A DNA stretch of 64,000 bases, from positions 352,106,339 through 352,170,338 of the forward strand of contig NC_090451.1 of assembly GCF_031143425.1 (NCBI RefSeq). Reading direction: 5' to 3'. Below the pieces are notes generated by a model. The model had not been told where the DNA came from. It searched no databases and was given only the letters and a program-made list of their open reading frames with translations. Below are positions 11,641 through 21,861 of this stretch, piece after piece; position 1 is the stretch's first letter, and each line of letters begins with the position of its first letter. Source of the DNA: Pleurodeles waltl (lineage: Eukaryota > Chordata > Amphibia > Caudata > Salamandridae). Position numbers and translations under genes: made by a program.

Positions 11641-12685
11641 CCTGAATTCTATGAATTCGACGGCCTAGATATCCCTCCAGATTGCAGGGAGGTACTTTCC
11701 TGTGCCAGGGCTCAGTCTACAAACCGGACATATAAGTTCAAGTGGAAGAGGTTTTGCTTATGGTGCTCAACTTCCAACGTTCATCCTCTAAGGTCCTCTC
11801 CTGAACAGATTCTGCCATATCTATTGCATTTAGCTAAATCCAGCCTTTCGCATTCGTCTATTAGAGTGCACCTGGCTGCCATATCCCATTTCCGACGAAA
11901 CGTCTCAGTCACCTTCTTTATGGTCGTCCAGAATAATAAAACAATTTCTTAAGGGTTTGTTCAGGATGTTTCCGCCGATTCACCGTCCTTCACCTCAGTG
12001 TCATTTGAATATTGTGCTCTCCCAGTTAATAAAACATCCGTTTGAGCCCATTCATAAGGTGGACCTCAAATTAATTTCTTTTAAAACAGCCCTCCTTCTG
12101 GCCTTGACGTCAGCGAAGAGGGTTAGTGATATCCAAGCCTTCACAATCTCTCCACCTTTCCTCCAATTCAAACCAGAGGTGGTCATTTTAAGAACTAATC
12201 CACAATTTATACCTAAGGTTCCATCGTCTTTTCATCTAAATGAGCCGGTGGTTCTGAGAATTTTTTTTCCAAATCCACAAACTGCAGCGGAGCGCGCATT
12301 ACATTCTCTGGACATTAAACGCTGTTTAAAATTTTACATACAAAGGACAAGCAACTTCCGTAATTCTGAACAACTGTTTATCAGTTATGGAAGGATCAAT
12401 AAAGGCAAAGCCGTTACTAAGCAGACCATAGCGCGCTGGATCTCTTCTGCCATACAGTTATGCCACCAGTTGACAGGGAAGCCGTTCTCATCCAGCGTCA
12501 GAGCGCACTCCACCAGAGCGGTATCCACTTCGGCAGCTCTATTCGCAGGAGTCCCTCTGAACCAGATCTGCAGAGCAGCAACATGGACACGTGCTCACAC
12601 CTTTACCCAGCACTACTGCCTGGAAGCTACGGACAGAATGGATGCCGCGGTAGGACAAGCAGTGTTACGTAATTTATTTGCATAA
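11640..12685 (+). pseudogene. DIRS-1 tyrosine recombinase
   Basis: The N-terminal SAM-like half (about 11650-11905, 'FKWKRFCLW', 'RVHLAAIS') is in a different frame from the catalytic half (11957-12685, 242 residues), so one frameshift near 11905-11912 separates them. Catalytic residues are all visible: first Arg in 'SAKRVSDIQ' at 12119-12121, His at 12506 and second Arg at 12515 in 'AHSTRA', and nucleophile Tyr at 12614 in 'TQHYC'. The enzyme would integrate the circular element DNA by site-specific recombination, which fits the lack of a target duplication. The stop at 12683-12685 lies just before the internal complementary region. Confidence 0.9.
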
Positions 12686-12909
12686 GGTGAGCCAATAACC
12701 TCTTACCCTCCATCCTCTACGTATTGTCAGAATGATATTTTCATGTTTATATATCTATGTGTAGATGTATATATATTTATATACGTAATATTTTAAACGG
12801 TTGATTGACAAATGTTAATTACCTATATGAGTCCATATAGCATGAATTATGCACAGGCATGCTTTTGATGTTTCAAAACTCAAACATTTTTTCCTACTGC
12901 TGGCTATTC

Positions 12910-13020
12910 TGATTCAAGCATGTGAATCTATGAAAGATACCCCAATACTGGAGAAGAAAATAAGTTACTTACCTGTAACTGTGGTTCTCCAGTATTGGTA
13001 TCTTTCATAGATTCACATGC
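12910..13020 (+). other. DIRS-1 internal complementary region
   Basis: A near-perfect palindrome made of the reverse complement of the left element end (through CCCCAATACTGGAGAA) fused directly to the reverse complement of the right end (GAAAATAAGTTACTTACC and on to GTATTGGTATC). The junction CTGGAGAA|GAAAATAAG is exactly what the joined ends of a circular copy would give. The left-specific CCCC and the right-specific GG variants sit on the correct sides. In the DIRS-1 replication model this region templates completion of both termini. Confidence 0.9.
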
Positions 13021-13075
13021 GACCCATCCTCCTCCCCAGAGAGGCTCACCTTTTTTTGGCTTTCCTGTAATAACT

Positions 13076-13362
13076 AGTGCAGAGAAATCTGAGAGAATGA
13101 GCCTCTGTGCTGAGGATTCTAAAGGGGTGGTCACGCCTGATTGGCTGAAGTTTGGGCTCTTTCCAAAGAGGCTGATAGTTGCACAATTGAATGTATTTTT
13201 TCCTATTGACTTCAATGAAAAAAAAAAAAAAAAAATCTCTATTTATTGCTTTCTATGTACCGTGGGACTCCCACTTCGACGACGGGGAATGATTCAAGCA
13301 TGTGAATCTATGAAAGATACCAATACTGGAGAACCACAGTTACAGGTAAGTAACTTATTTTC
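13076..13362 (-). repeat. DIRS-1 right inverted terminal repeat
   Basis: Inverted copy of 6785-7047 with an extra 28-base tail (CCACAGTTACAGGTAAGTAA and on to TTTTC) that the left end lacks but the internal complementary region carries. The tail contains a consensus-like splice donor CAG|GTAAGT pointing out of the element. Confidence 0.9.
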
Positions 13363-14187
13363 ATCTGCCATATCATAGCAAGGTTTAAGGCAGTTGACAT
13401 GAAGTAGCCTAAGGGGACTTCTGGCAGTGCCAAGGTCTAACAGGAAGGTGTCCTCACCTTTCTTCTCCACAGTAAGATGGGTCCACTCCATTTGTCCTGG
13501 AGTGCTCTTGGGGCCACAGGCTTCAATAACCACACCTTCTGTCCTAGGTGGTACTCAGTCAGGACAGCCTTCTGGCCCATGCCATTGCTTTTGAAGCTCT
13601 TGGCTGGCCTGGAGGTTTTTAGTAGCCTTTTTCATGTACTCAGCCATTCTGGATCTTAGGCCAAGTACATAGTCCACAATGTCTTGTTTATGGGGCTTCA
13701 ATGGTTACTCCCACCCCAAGGGGACCCCTAACAGGGTGACCAAAATAGGAGTTCAAAGGGGCTGTAGCCCACTCCTTTCTGGGGTACCTCCCTGTAGGCA
13801 AAAAGGAGGCATGGCAAGAGGGCATCCTATCTCCAGAGTTTTTCAGAGAGTCCCACTATCATGCCTTTGAGAGCTTTGTTAAACCTCTCAACCAGTCCAT
13901 TTGTTTGTGGATGATAAGGGGTGGTGAATTTGTGTGTTATATCACACTCATTCCACATAGCTTTCAACTATGCAGACATGAAGTTACTACCTCTGTCTGA
14001 TACAACTTCCTTAGGGAAACCCACTCCGGAGAAATATTCTTAGGAGGGCCTTTTCCACTGCAGGTGTGCTGTAGAGGTCCTTAAGGAGATTGCTTCTGGG
14101 TACCTTGTGGCATGTTCCACTACCACAAGGATGAACCTATTGCCAGAAGCTGTTGGGGGGGGTCAAGGGGGCCAGCAATATCAACCC
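13363..14187 (-). pseudogene. pol: Gypsy-1 integrase core and C-terminal domain
   Basis: On the minus strand 'VDIAGPL' (first catalytic Asp at 14182-14180) is followed by 'VVSDRGSNFMSA' (second Asp at 13997-13995), then 'TPYHPQTNGLVERFNKAL' (catalytic Glu at 13889-13887). The DDE triad is therefore present. The C-terminal part (13294-13533 frame) has an SH3-like end, 'LHVNCLKPCYDMAD', which runs directly into the connector on the far side of DIRS-1 at 6784. A stop follows 'FMSA' and frame slips occur before 14100. The N-terminal edge is cut by the rearranged LTR at 14188, with roughly 70 residues between the zinc finger and the core missing. Confidence 0.85.
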
Positions 14188-15774
14188 TGCTCCAGGACGC
14201 CTGCAAAACTGCAACAAAGTAGCAAGACGACTACCAGCAACATTGTAGCGCCTAATCCTACCGGCTTTCCTGACTGTTTCCTAGTGGAACATGCTCTGGG
14301 AGTAGCCTGCGTTCACCCTGTACCAGAAGCTCAGAAGAAATCTCCTGTGGGTCGATGGAATCTTCCCCCTGCTAACGCAGGCACCAAAAGACTGCATCAC
14401 TGGTCCTCTGGGTCCCCTCTCATCCCGACGAGTGTGGTCCCTGGAACACAGCAACTCTCTCCAAGTGACTCCCACAGTCCAGTGACTCTTCAGTCCAAGT
14501 TTGGTGGAGGTAAGTCTTGCCTTCCCGCGCTAGACTGCAAAGCTGTGTACCGCGTGATTTGCAGCTGCTCCGGCTCCTGTGCACTCTTCCAGGATTTCCT
14601 TTGTGCACAGCCTAGCATGGGTCCCCAGCACTCCATCCTGCAGTGCACAACCTTCTGAGTTGTCCTCCGATGTCATGGGACCCCCTTTTGTAACTTTGCG
14701 TGGACTCCGGTTCACTCTTCTTCCAAGTGCCTGTTGGGGTACTTCTGCGGGTGCTGCCTGCTTCTGTGAGGGCTCTCTGAGTTGCTGAGCGCCCCCTCTG
14801 TCTCCTCCTCCAAAAGGCGACATCCTGGTCCTTTCTGGTCCTCAGCAGCACCCAAAAACCTCTACTGTGACCCTTGCAGCTAGCAAAGCTTGTTTGTGGT
14901 ATTTCTGCGTGGGAACACCTCTGCAAGCTTCATCGCGATGTGGGACATCTGTCTTCCAAAGGAGAAGTTCCTAGTCCTCTTCTTTCTTGCAGAACTCCAT
15001 CCTTTTTCCAACCGGAGGCAGCTTCCTTGCACCTTCATCCGGGGTATCCTGGGCTCCTGCCCTCCCTGGACACTGTCGCGACTATTGGACTTGGTCCCCT
15101 TGCCTTTCAGGTCCTCAGATCCAGAAATCCGTTGTCAGTGCACTGCTGGTGTCTGTTCTTCCTGCAGAATCCCCCTATCACGACTATTGTGCTCTCTGGG
15201 GGTAGTAGATGCACTTTACTCCTACTTTTCAGGGTCTTGGGTTGGGGTATTTTTCTAACCCTCACTGTTTTCTTACAGTCCCAGCGACCCTCTACAAGCT
15301 CACATAGGTCTGGGGTCCATTCATGGTTCGCATTCTACTTTTGGAGTATATGGTTTGTGTTGCCCCTATACCTATGTTCGCCTATTGTATCCTATTGTAA
15401 TCCTACACTGTTTGCATTACTTTTCTGACCCTTACTTACCTGATTTGGGTTTGTGTACATATAACTTGTGTATATTAATTACCTTCTTACTGAGGGTACT
15501 CACTGAGATACTTGTTGCATATTGTCATAAAAATAAAGTACCTTTATTTTTAGTAACTCTGTGTATTGTGTTTTCTTATGATATTGTGCATATGATATAA
15601 GTGGTATAGTAGGAGCTTTGCATATCTCCTAGTTCGGCCTAAGCTGCTTTGCCATAGATACCTTATATCAGCCTAAGCTGCTAGAAACACCTCTTCTCTA
15701 ATAAGGGATAACTGGACCTGGCACAAGGTGTAAGTACCTTTGGTACCCACTACAAGCCAGGCCAGCCTCCTACA
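14188..15774 (+). repeat. Inverted 3' part of a family L LTR
   Basis: This is the reverse complement of about 925-2505 of the solo LTR, ending in CCAGCCTCCTACA at 15774, so its LTR sense is plus. An AATAAAGTACC polyadenylation signal lies near 15535. It is joined to the oppositely oriented 5' part of the same family at 15775. The open frames in it (for example 14874-15428) occur in other LTR copies only as broken frames and are not supported as genes. Confidence 0.75.
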
Positions 15775-16384
15775 GTGCATGCGTGTAATGGTGTCCCCGC
15801 ACTCACAAAGTCCGGGGAAATTGCCCTGAACAATGTGGGGGCACTTTGGCTAGTGCCAGGGTGCCCTCACACTTAGTAACTTTGCACCTAACCATCACTA
15901 AATGAGGGTTAGACATATAGGTGACTTATAAGTTACTTAAGTGCATTGTAAAATGGCTGTGAAATAACGTGGACGTTATTTCACTCAAGCTGCAGTGGCA
16001 GTCCTGTGTAAGAATGTCTCAGCTCCCTATGGGTGGCAAAAGAATGCTGCAGCCCATAGAGATCTCGTGGAACTCCAATAACCTGGGTACCTAGGTACCA
16101 TATACTAGGGAATTGTAAGGGTGCTCCAGTGTGCCAATCAGAATTGGTAAAAATGGTCACTAGCCTGCAGTGACAATTTTAAAAGCAGAGAGAGCATAAG
16201 CACTGAGATTCTAGTTAGTAGAGTCTCAGTGGCACAGTTAGGCACCACACAGGGAACACATTTAGGCCACAAACTATGAGCACTGGGGTCCAGGCTAGCA
16301 GGATCCCAGTGAGACAGGCAAAAACAAACTGACACACAAGTAAAAATGGTCGTAACATGCCAGGCAAGATGGTACTTTCCTGCA
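15775..16384 (-). repeat. 5' part of a family L LTR (minus sense)
   Basis: Matches about 3268-3841 of the solo LTR in direct orientation and ends TACTTTCCTGCA at 16384, next to Gypsy-1 integrase sequence. With 14188-15774 it forms one LTR in which the 3' part is inverted and about 760 internal bases are missing. Confidence 0.75.
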
Positions 16385-16660
16385 ATGTTTTACTTTGCCC
16401 CAAATGTCCAGCCAAAGGAATATCATGTGCCAGAATTAGGAGGAATTCCCTATACTGTAAAGGGATGACCAGTCTCCTGGTGGCACCAGGTTTAGGGTCC
16501 CTTGCCTCAGTATGGAGGAGATTGTTCTCCCAGTAAACTCTGGGGGAATCACTGATATCCCCATTTTGCTGTTTGATAGTTTGCTGTCTGAGACCCTCTA
16601 GTGTGGCACATGTGTGCTGTGCCGCACTCAATTCCTCCCTGGCAAGCGCCCCTGCACCCA
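16385..16660 (-). pseudogene. pol: Gypsy-1 integrase N-terminal zinc finger, partial
   Basis: On the minus strand the frame at 16215-16661 includes 'PLQYREFLLILAHDIPLAGHLGQSKTL', the first two histidines of an HHCC-type integrase finger. It is then cut by the inserted LTR at 16384. The cysteine half of the finger is not found on the other side of the insertion, so bases were lost there. The apparent frame beyond 16384 is LTR sequence. Confidence 0.75.
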
Positions 16661-17224
16661 AGAGCTCAGCTGTGTCAGCTTCAAGCTACTCTGATGTAGG
16701 TTCTGCACAGGGAGTTGACTGCTCCTCATCAAAAGGGGAATCTTCTGGAGAGGGAGGGATAGTGGACAAGGGTTTGCCTTTCTATACCTAGTTTTTGGGA
16801 GCACTTGGTCCAGTGTTGTAGGATCCAAGTTTTCCTGTCCTCTTTGCGTCTTGGCCTGAGCCCTGGTAAGAATAAAGATATGCCCTGGAATGCCCAGCAA
16901 TGCTGCATGGGCGTCCAACTCCACTTCAGCCCAAGCTGAAGTTTCCAAATCATTGCCTAAGAGACACTCTACAGGTAGGTCAGTGGATACCACAACCTTC
17001 TTTGGACCCGTAACCCACTCCCCCCTCCCCCAGTTGAGTTTCACAACAGCCATGGGGTGGCTAACAGTGTTGTTATGGGTGTCTGTCACTTGGTACTGAT
17101 GACCAAGTAGGTGTTGCTCAGGGGCAACCAGTTTCTCCATCACCATAGTGACACTGGCAGCTGTGTCCCTGTAGGCCTCAACCTGAACACCATTTATTAG
17201 GGGTAGTCGCTTGTACTTATCCAC
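16661..17224 (-). pseudogene. pol: Gypsy-1 aspartic protease
   Basis: Minus-strand frame of up to 198 residues. 'VEAYRDTAASVTMV' is the flap-proximal active-site region of a retropepsin and 'VECLLGNDL' is the typical downstream motif. The usual Asp-Thr/Ser-Gly triad reads Asp-Thr-Ala here, which may be an inactivating change. A linker rich in charged residues leads to the integrase zinc finger. It would cut the Gag-Pol polyprotein; the family call rests on motif and position. Confidence 0.75.
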
Positions 17225-18802
17225 ATTAAGGGGACAAGCAACTAAGGTGGCAAGGTCAATGCCACCATCAGCGACTAAAACATCCTCCGTGGTTTCCCCA
17301 ACTAGACCAACCCCTACTACATTACCAAATGTGAGCCCAGCTAAACCCTTTGATTGGCTATTAATAGTGTTTTTCCCACCACCACTGCTATTACTAGGGG
17401 CACTAGTGGAAGCAGTGGGGGTTGTGGTGGTGGGAGGCTTGGTGTTTCTCTTGGGACAAGTGGGGTCACTTGCCCAATGGCCGTTATGCTTACATAAATA
17501 ACACCAAGGCTTTTTCTGCTGATTTGAAGAGGATTTGGACTAACCACCCCCAGATGATTTTTGTGGGCCTGATGAAGACTGAAGATTTTTTATCTCTGTC
17601 CCCACCCTTGTCATGAGACTTAACATCCTTCTTCTTGCTGTCTTTGTCACCCTCTGTATGAGCCTTCCTGATCACCCTTGTTCTGGCCCATTTGTCTGCC
17701 TTCTTTACCACTTCTTGGGGGAAGGTTAGGGCTGAGTCCACAAGATGCTGGTGCAACAAATCAGACACAGTTGTTTAGTATATGCTCTCTCAGAATTAGA
17801 TTATACAGGCTTTCATAGTCAGTCACCTTACTGCCATTTAGCCAACTTTCTAAGGCCTTCACTGAACAGTCTACAAAGTCTATCCAATCCTGTGAAGTCT
17901 CTTTTTTCTGGTCTCTGAACGTGATTCTATATTGTTCAGTGGTTAAGCCTAAACCATCCAAGAGTCCACCTTTCAGAACATGGTAGTTGTCTGAGGCATC
18001 CCCCCTGACAATAAGGAGTCTGCCTCTCCCCTTGCCAGTGAAAGGCAACCACAGGATAGCAGCCCACTGTCCCTGAGGGACCCTCTGAACCTTCCAGGCC
18101 CTCTCAAGTGCAGCAAAGCACTTAGAAATTACATCCCCATTTTTGTAAGGGGGGACTACTTTCTGCAGATTTCTTGAATCAAATGTATGTTCTGTAACAC
18201 TGGAGTTCCTGAAACTACTGCTGCTGCCTTCATGGGGAACTAACCCTGCCTTTCCCTTTCAACAGCCAGGGATTCCCTGTCTAAGGTCAACTGCTGCTAC
18301 TGTAGCCTCAGTCTGGCCTCTTCCAACCTCAGCTTTTTGAGTTCCCTGTCTAGGGACTGGACCTCAGGGTTGGATGTGTGTGACATCTCTGAGACAGAAG
18401 TGACATGGGAATTGACAGAGGCAGATCTTTCCCTAACTGGAGTAACTAGTTACCTGGCCTCTAGGTGTGAAAGGAGCCCTACTAGTGTGTGACCCCTTCC
18501 CACTACGAGCTACACTAGGAAGTTTGTTCATGGAAAGATCTGTGGAAGGACCCTCCCCTGGATCTTCAGAATGCTATCCTGAATCTACCTGGGTGGAATC
18601 TCCCTCTACCTCCCCCTCTGACTGTACCTGACCAGTGGTATGTTCCCTAATCATCCTGCCGGAGGAGATTTAAGAGAAATGCCTTGTTGGGGTTCTTCCC
18701 AATCCCTAAACTTCTTTCTAAGCAGAGACCCCACAAACCTTAGAAATTCAAACTTTCATAAGCTGTGTTTACAACCCTGGGGGAAGCCTCTACACCAGAC
18801 AT
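17225..18802 (-). pseudogene. gag: Gypsy-1 gag with SCAN-like capsid and zinc knuckle
   Basis: A candidate ATG at 18802-18800 opens 'MSGVEASPR', with a stop soon after. A Leu/Arg/Glu-rich helical segment follows near 18330. The best preserved part (18048-17560) holds the capsid C-terminal region: 'DWIDFVDCSVKALESWL', 'SLYNLILREHILNNC' and 'KADKWARTR'. This spacing resembles the SCAN domain, which was proposed to derive from a Gmr1-like gag. A Lys/Asp-rich segment then leads to a CX2CX4HX6C knuckle near 17500 ('CYLCKHNGHW'). Stops and frame slips, including one near 17770, break the gene. The Gypsy-2 gag at 56186-56744 is homologous. Confidence 0.75.
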
Positions 18803-18988
18803 AGTGAAAGAAAGAGGTTGAGGAAAAGAGAAAAAAGTTAGCAAACTATTTGGCCTAAACTGTTAGTGAAAAGAAATAAAAAAACAGAAACTTTTGAAAC
18901 TTTTAGAAACTTTTAAAGAACCTTTTAGAAAGTGAAAAATGATTACTACGTACAACTATGTATAGCTCTAAGTATTGGAGTACACTTT
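18803..18988 (-). other. Gypsy-1 leader between 5' LTR and gag
   Basis: A-rich on the minus strand's complement and non-coding. On the minus strand it starts directly after the LTR's terminal CTACA with AAAGTGTACTCC. No TGG-type primer-binding site is visible at the junction, unlike Gypsy-2, so the start of the leader may be altered. Confidence 0.5.
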
Positions 18989-21861
18989 TGTAGGAAGCTG
19001 GCCTGATTTCTAGTGGGTACCTTGGGTACTTAAACCTTACACCAGGTCCAGTTATCCCTTATCAATGAAAGGTAGTAGTGTTCTAGCAGCTTAGGCTGAT
19101 AGAGGTAGCTATAGTAGAGCAGTTTAGGATGAACTAGGAGACATGCAAATCTCCTGCAATACCACTTATAGTTACACAGTACTTATACACAAGTACAGAC
19201 AATACTCAGTGTTACCAAAAATAAAGGTAGTTTATTTGGGTGACAGAAGGCCAAAAATATCTTAGAGGCAATACTCCTTATGGAGGTAAGTATTATACAC
19301 AATATATACACTAGAAACCAAAATAAGGTAAGTAATTAGACATAGGATAGTGCAAACAATAGGAAATGCTATAGAATGCAATGGGAGAAAATAGGTCTAG
19401 GGGCAACACAAACCAAATACCAAGAAAGTGGAATGCGAGTCACAAATTTCCCCCCTAGACAAGTGTAGTGTGTGCAGAATCGCTGGGAGAGTAAGAATAC
19501 CCGGAAAAGCAGGAGTAACGTACTGCAAGTTTCCTTAGGACGCACTACACCTCGTGATTGGGATTTTGCAGCGGCCAACCAAGTCTGCTGGATTATTGGA
19601 CCTGAAGACCTGCAAAGGAAGGGGACCAAGTCCAGAAGTCAAAAGAAGTTCCAGGAAGAACAGGAGCCCCTGCCAACCCAGAAGAGGGTGCAAGAGAAGA
19701 GTCCATGGTTAGTCAAAGACTGCAGAAATGCACCCTAGGAAGATGCCAGCGGGTTACTGCATGATGCACAAGATGTCTCACAGCATGAAGATCGTTGTAG
19801 ATGAGATTTTGTGTTGGAAAGTTGCAAACAAGCCTTGGCTATGACAAAAGTGTGTTTTGCATCAAAATGGTGCTGGATGGACCCAGGAGGGACCTGGGGG
19901 CATCAACTCTGTGTGAGGAGGAAGAGGGGGCTCTCAGCACTTTAGAGAGCCCTTAGGATGCCAGCCAGCACCCCTAGGATCCGCAGGATTGGGGTACAAA
20001 GGAGGTGCAAAACGCAGTTGGTGCAGCACAACAAAAGAAGGTCCCACGCTGCTGAAGAACAACTCAGCGAGTTGAGCCTCGCAGAATGGAGTGCCGGGGA
20101 CCTGGGCCAGGCTGTGCACGAAGACATTTTTCAAATAGTGCACAGAGACCTCAGGAGGTGAAGAAGACACAGTACACAGGGTTATCATCACTCTCAGGTG
20201 GGGCAAGGTCTTACCTTCTCCGATTTGCGTCAGCAGGTCCTCAGGACAGTCCATGTCGATAATGTCCACCCTCTGTGGCCTAAAGAGCACGCTCATCGCT
20301 GTGAGAGGAGTCCCAGGGTACCGGTCGTCGTCTTGGAAGGTGCCTGCTTAGAGCAGGGGAGTGACTTTGTCACTCCACGGGAGATTTATTCGGTCCTTCT
20401 GGTGCAGGATGATGACAGGGAGTCCCCAGGGCGTGCACACTGTGAAAACTGTTGCAGTTGCTGACTTGGATCTGAGGTTGCTGAAGAAAAGTGTCTCTTG
20501 TAGACACTTTGTTGCAGTTTGTATTTCTTGGAGCAGGCTGCGGTTGATCCGAGGTTAGAAGAGTCTGAGGTTGTTGCAGAGGATTCCTGGAGGAAATTTG
20601 CAAGCAGAATCTGAAGAGAACCCACAGGAGAGACCCTAAGTAGCCCTGAGAGGGGGATTGGCTACCTCAGAGGCTTCCAGAGTGCCCCCACACCTTTCAA
20701 AGAAAGATGGCTGAAGTCTGGAACACACTGGAGGAGCTCTGGGCACCTCCCCTAGGGTGGTGATGGACAGGGGAGTGGCCACTCCCCTTTCCTTTGCCCA
20801 GTTTCGTGCCAGAGCAGGGGAGAAGGGGTCCCTGAACCGGTGTAGACTGGCTTATGCAAGGAGGGCACCATTTGTGCCCTTCAAAGCATTTCCAGAGGCT
20901 GGAGGAAGGCTACCTCTCCCCAGCCTGTTACACCTATTTCCAAATGGAAAGGGTGTAACACCCGGCTCTTTGAGGAGATACTTTGTTCTGCCTTCCTGGG
21001 ACTGGGCTGCCCAGACCACAGGTGGGCAGAACCCTGTCTGTGAGGTGGCAGCTGCTGCAGCTGCAGTGCAAGCCTCCGAGAGCTTGTTTGGCAGTACTGG
21101 CGGTTCATGGTGAAGCCCCCATGATGCATGGAATTGGCTCCCCTATACCAGATTTGGAATGGGGGCACAATTCCACGATCTTAGACATGTTACATGGCCA
21201 TATTTGGAGTTACCATTATGAAGCTACATATAGGTATTGACTTATATGTAGTGCACACGTGTAATGGTGTTCCCGCACTCACAAAGTCTGGGGAAATGGC
21301 CCTGAACTATGTGGGGGCACCTTTGCTAGTGCAAGGGTGCCCTCACACTTAGTAACTTATCACCTAACCTTCAGCAAGTGAAGGTTAGACATATAGGTGA
21401 CTAATAAGTTACTTAAGTGCAGTGAAAATGGCTGTGAAATAACATGTGCGTTATTTCACGCAGACTGTAATGGCAGTCCTGTGTAAGGGTTTGTCTGAGC
21501 TCCCTATGAGTGGCAAAAGAAATGCTGCAGCCCATATGGATCTCCTGGAACCCCAATGTCCTGGGTACTTAGGTACCATAGACTAGGGACTTATAAGGGG
21601 GTCCAGTATGCCAACTGAAAGTGGTAAATGAAGTTACTGGCCTACAGTGACAAATTTAAAAGCAGAGAGAGCATAAGCACTAAGGTCTTGATTAGCAGAT
21701 CCTCAGTGACACAGTTAGGCACTACACAGGCATACACATTAGGCCATAGATTATGATCACTGGGGTCCTGACCAGCAGGATCCCAGTGAGACAGGCAAAA
21801 ACACACTGACATACAGGTACAAATGGGGGTAACATGCCAAGGAAGATAGTACTTTCCTACA
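18989..21861 (-). repeat. Gypsy-1 5' LTR (family L, 2.87 kb)
   Basis: Begins TGTAGGAAGCTGG and ends CTTTCCTACA in plus coordinates, with 8 bases of terminal inverted match. It directly adjoins the Gypsy-1 leader, which is why I read it as that element's LTR. The AATAAA signal on the minus strand is near 19220. It aligns with the copies at 925-3841, 14188-16384, 27411-30222, 47464-49734 and 63107-64000. Its outer flank is ttgac; the matching duplication beyond the 3' LTR is lost. Confidence 0.75.

Larger units (their letters stand above)
6785..13362 (+). mobile_element. DIRS-1: nearly full-length DIRS-like tyrosine-recombinase retrotransposon
   Basis: A 6.58-kb element with inverted terminal repeats (6785-7047 and 13076-13362), an internal complementary region (about 12910-13020), a gag-like ORF1, RT/RNase H and a tyrosine recombinase, all on the plus strand. 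It is inserted in Gypsy-1 pol. The Gypsy reading frame runs straight across the two borders with no target duplication (empty site tttag|atctg), as expected for recombinase-mediated integration. Stops and frameshifts in ORF1, RT and the recombinase N-terminus show that this copy is dead, although most motifs survive. Confidence 0.9.
5256..18988 (-). mobile_element. Gypsy-1: Gmr1-like Ty3/Gypsy retrotransposon, internal region with nested insertions
   Basis: Read on the minus strand the order is leader, gag, zinc knuckle, protease, integrase, reverse transcriptase, RNase H, with a 2.87-kb LTR upstream (18989-21861) and an eroded LTR downstream (4839-5255). Integrase lying before RT is unusual for Ty3/Gypsy and is known from the Gmr1 group of deuterostome elements. 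Two insertions interrupt it: a rearranged LTR at 14188-16384 inside integrase and DIRS-1 at 6785-13362 between integrase and RT. Coding parts carry in-frame stops and some frameshifts, so the copy is inactive. No env-like frame was found. Confidence 0.8.
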
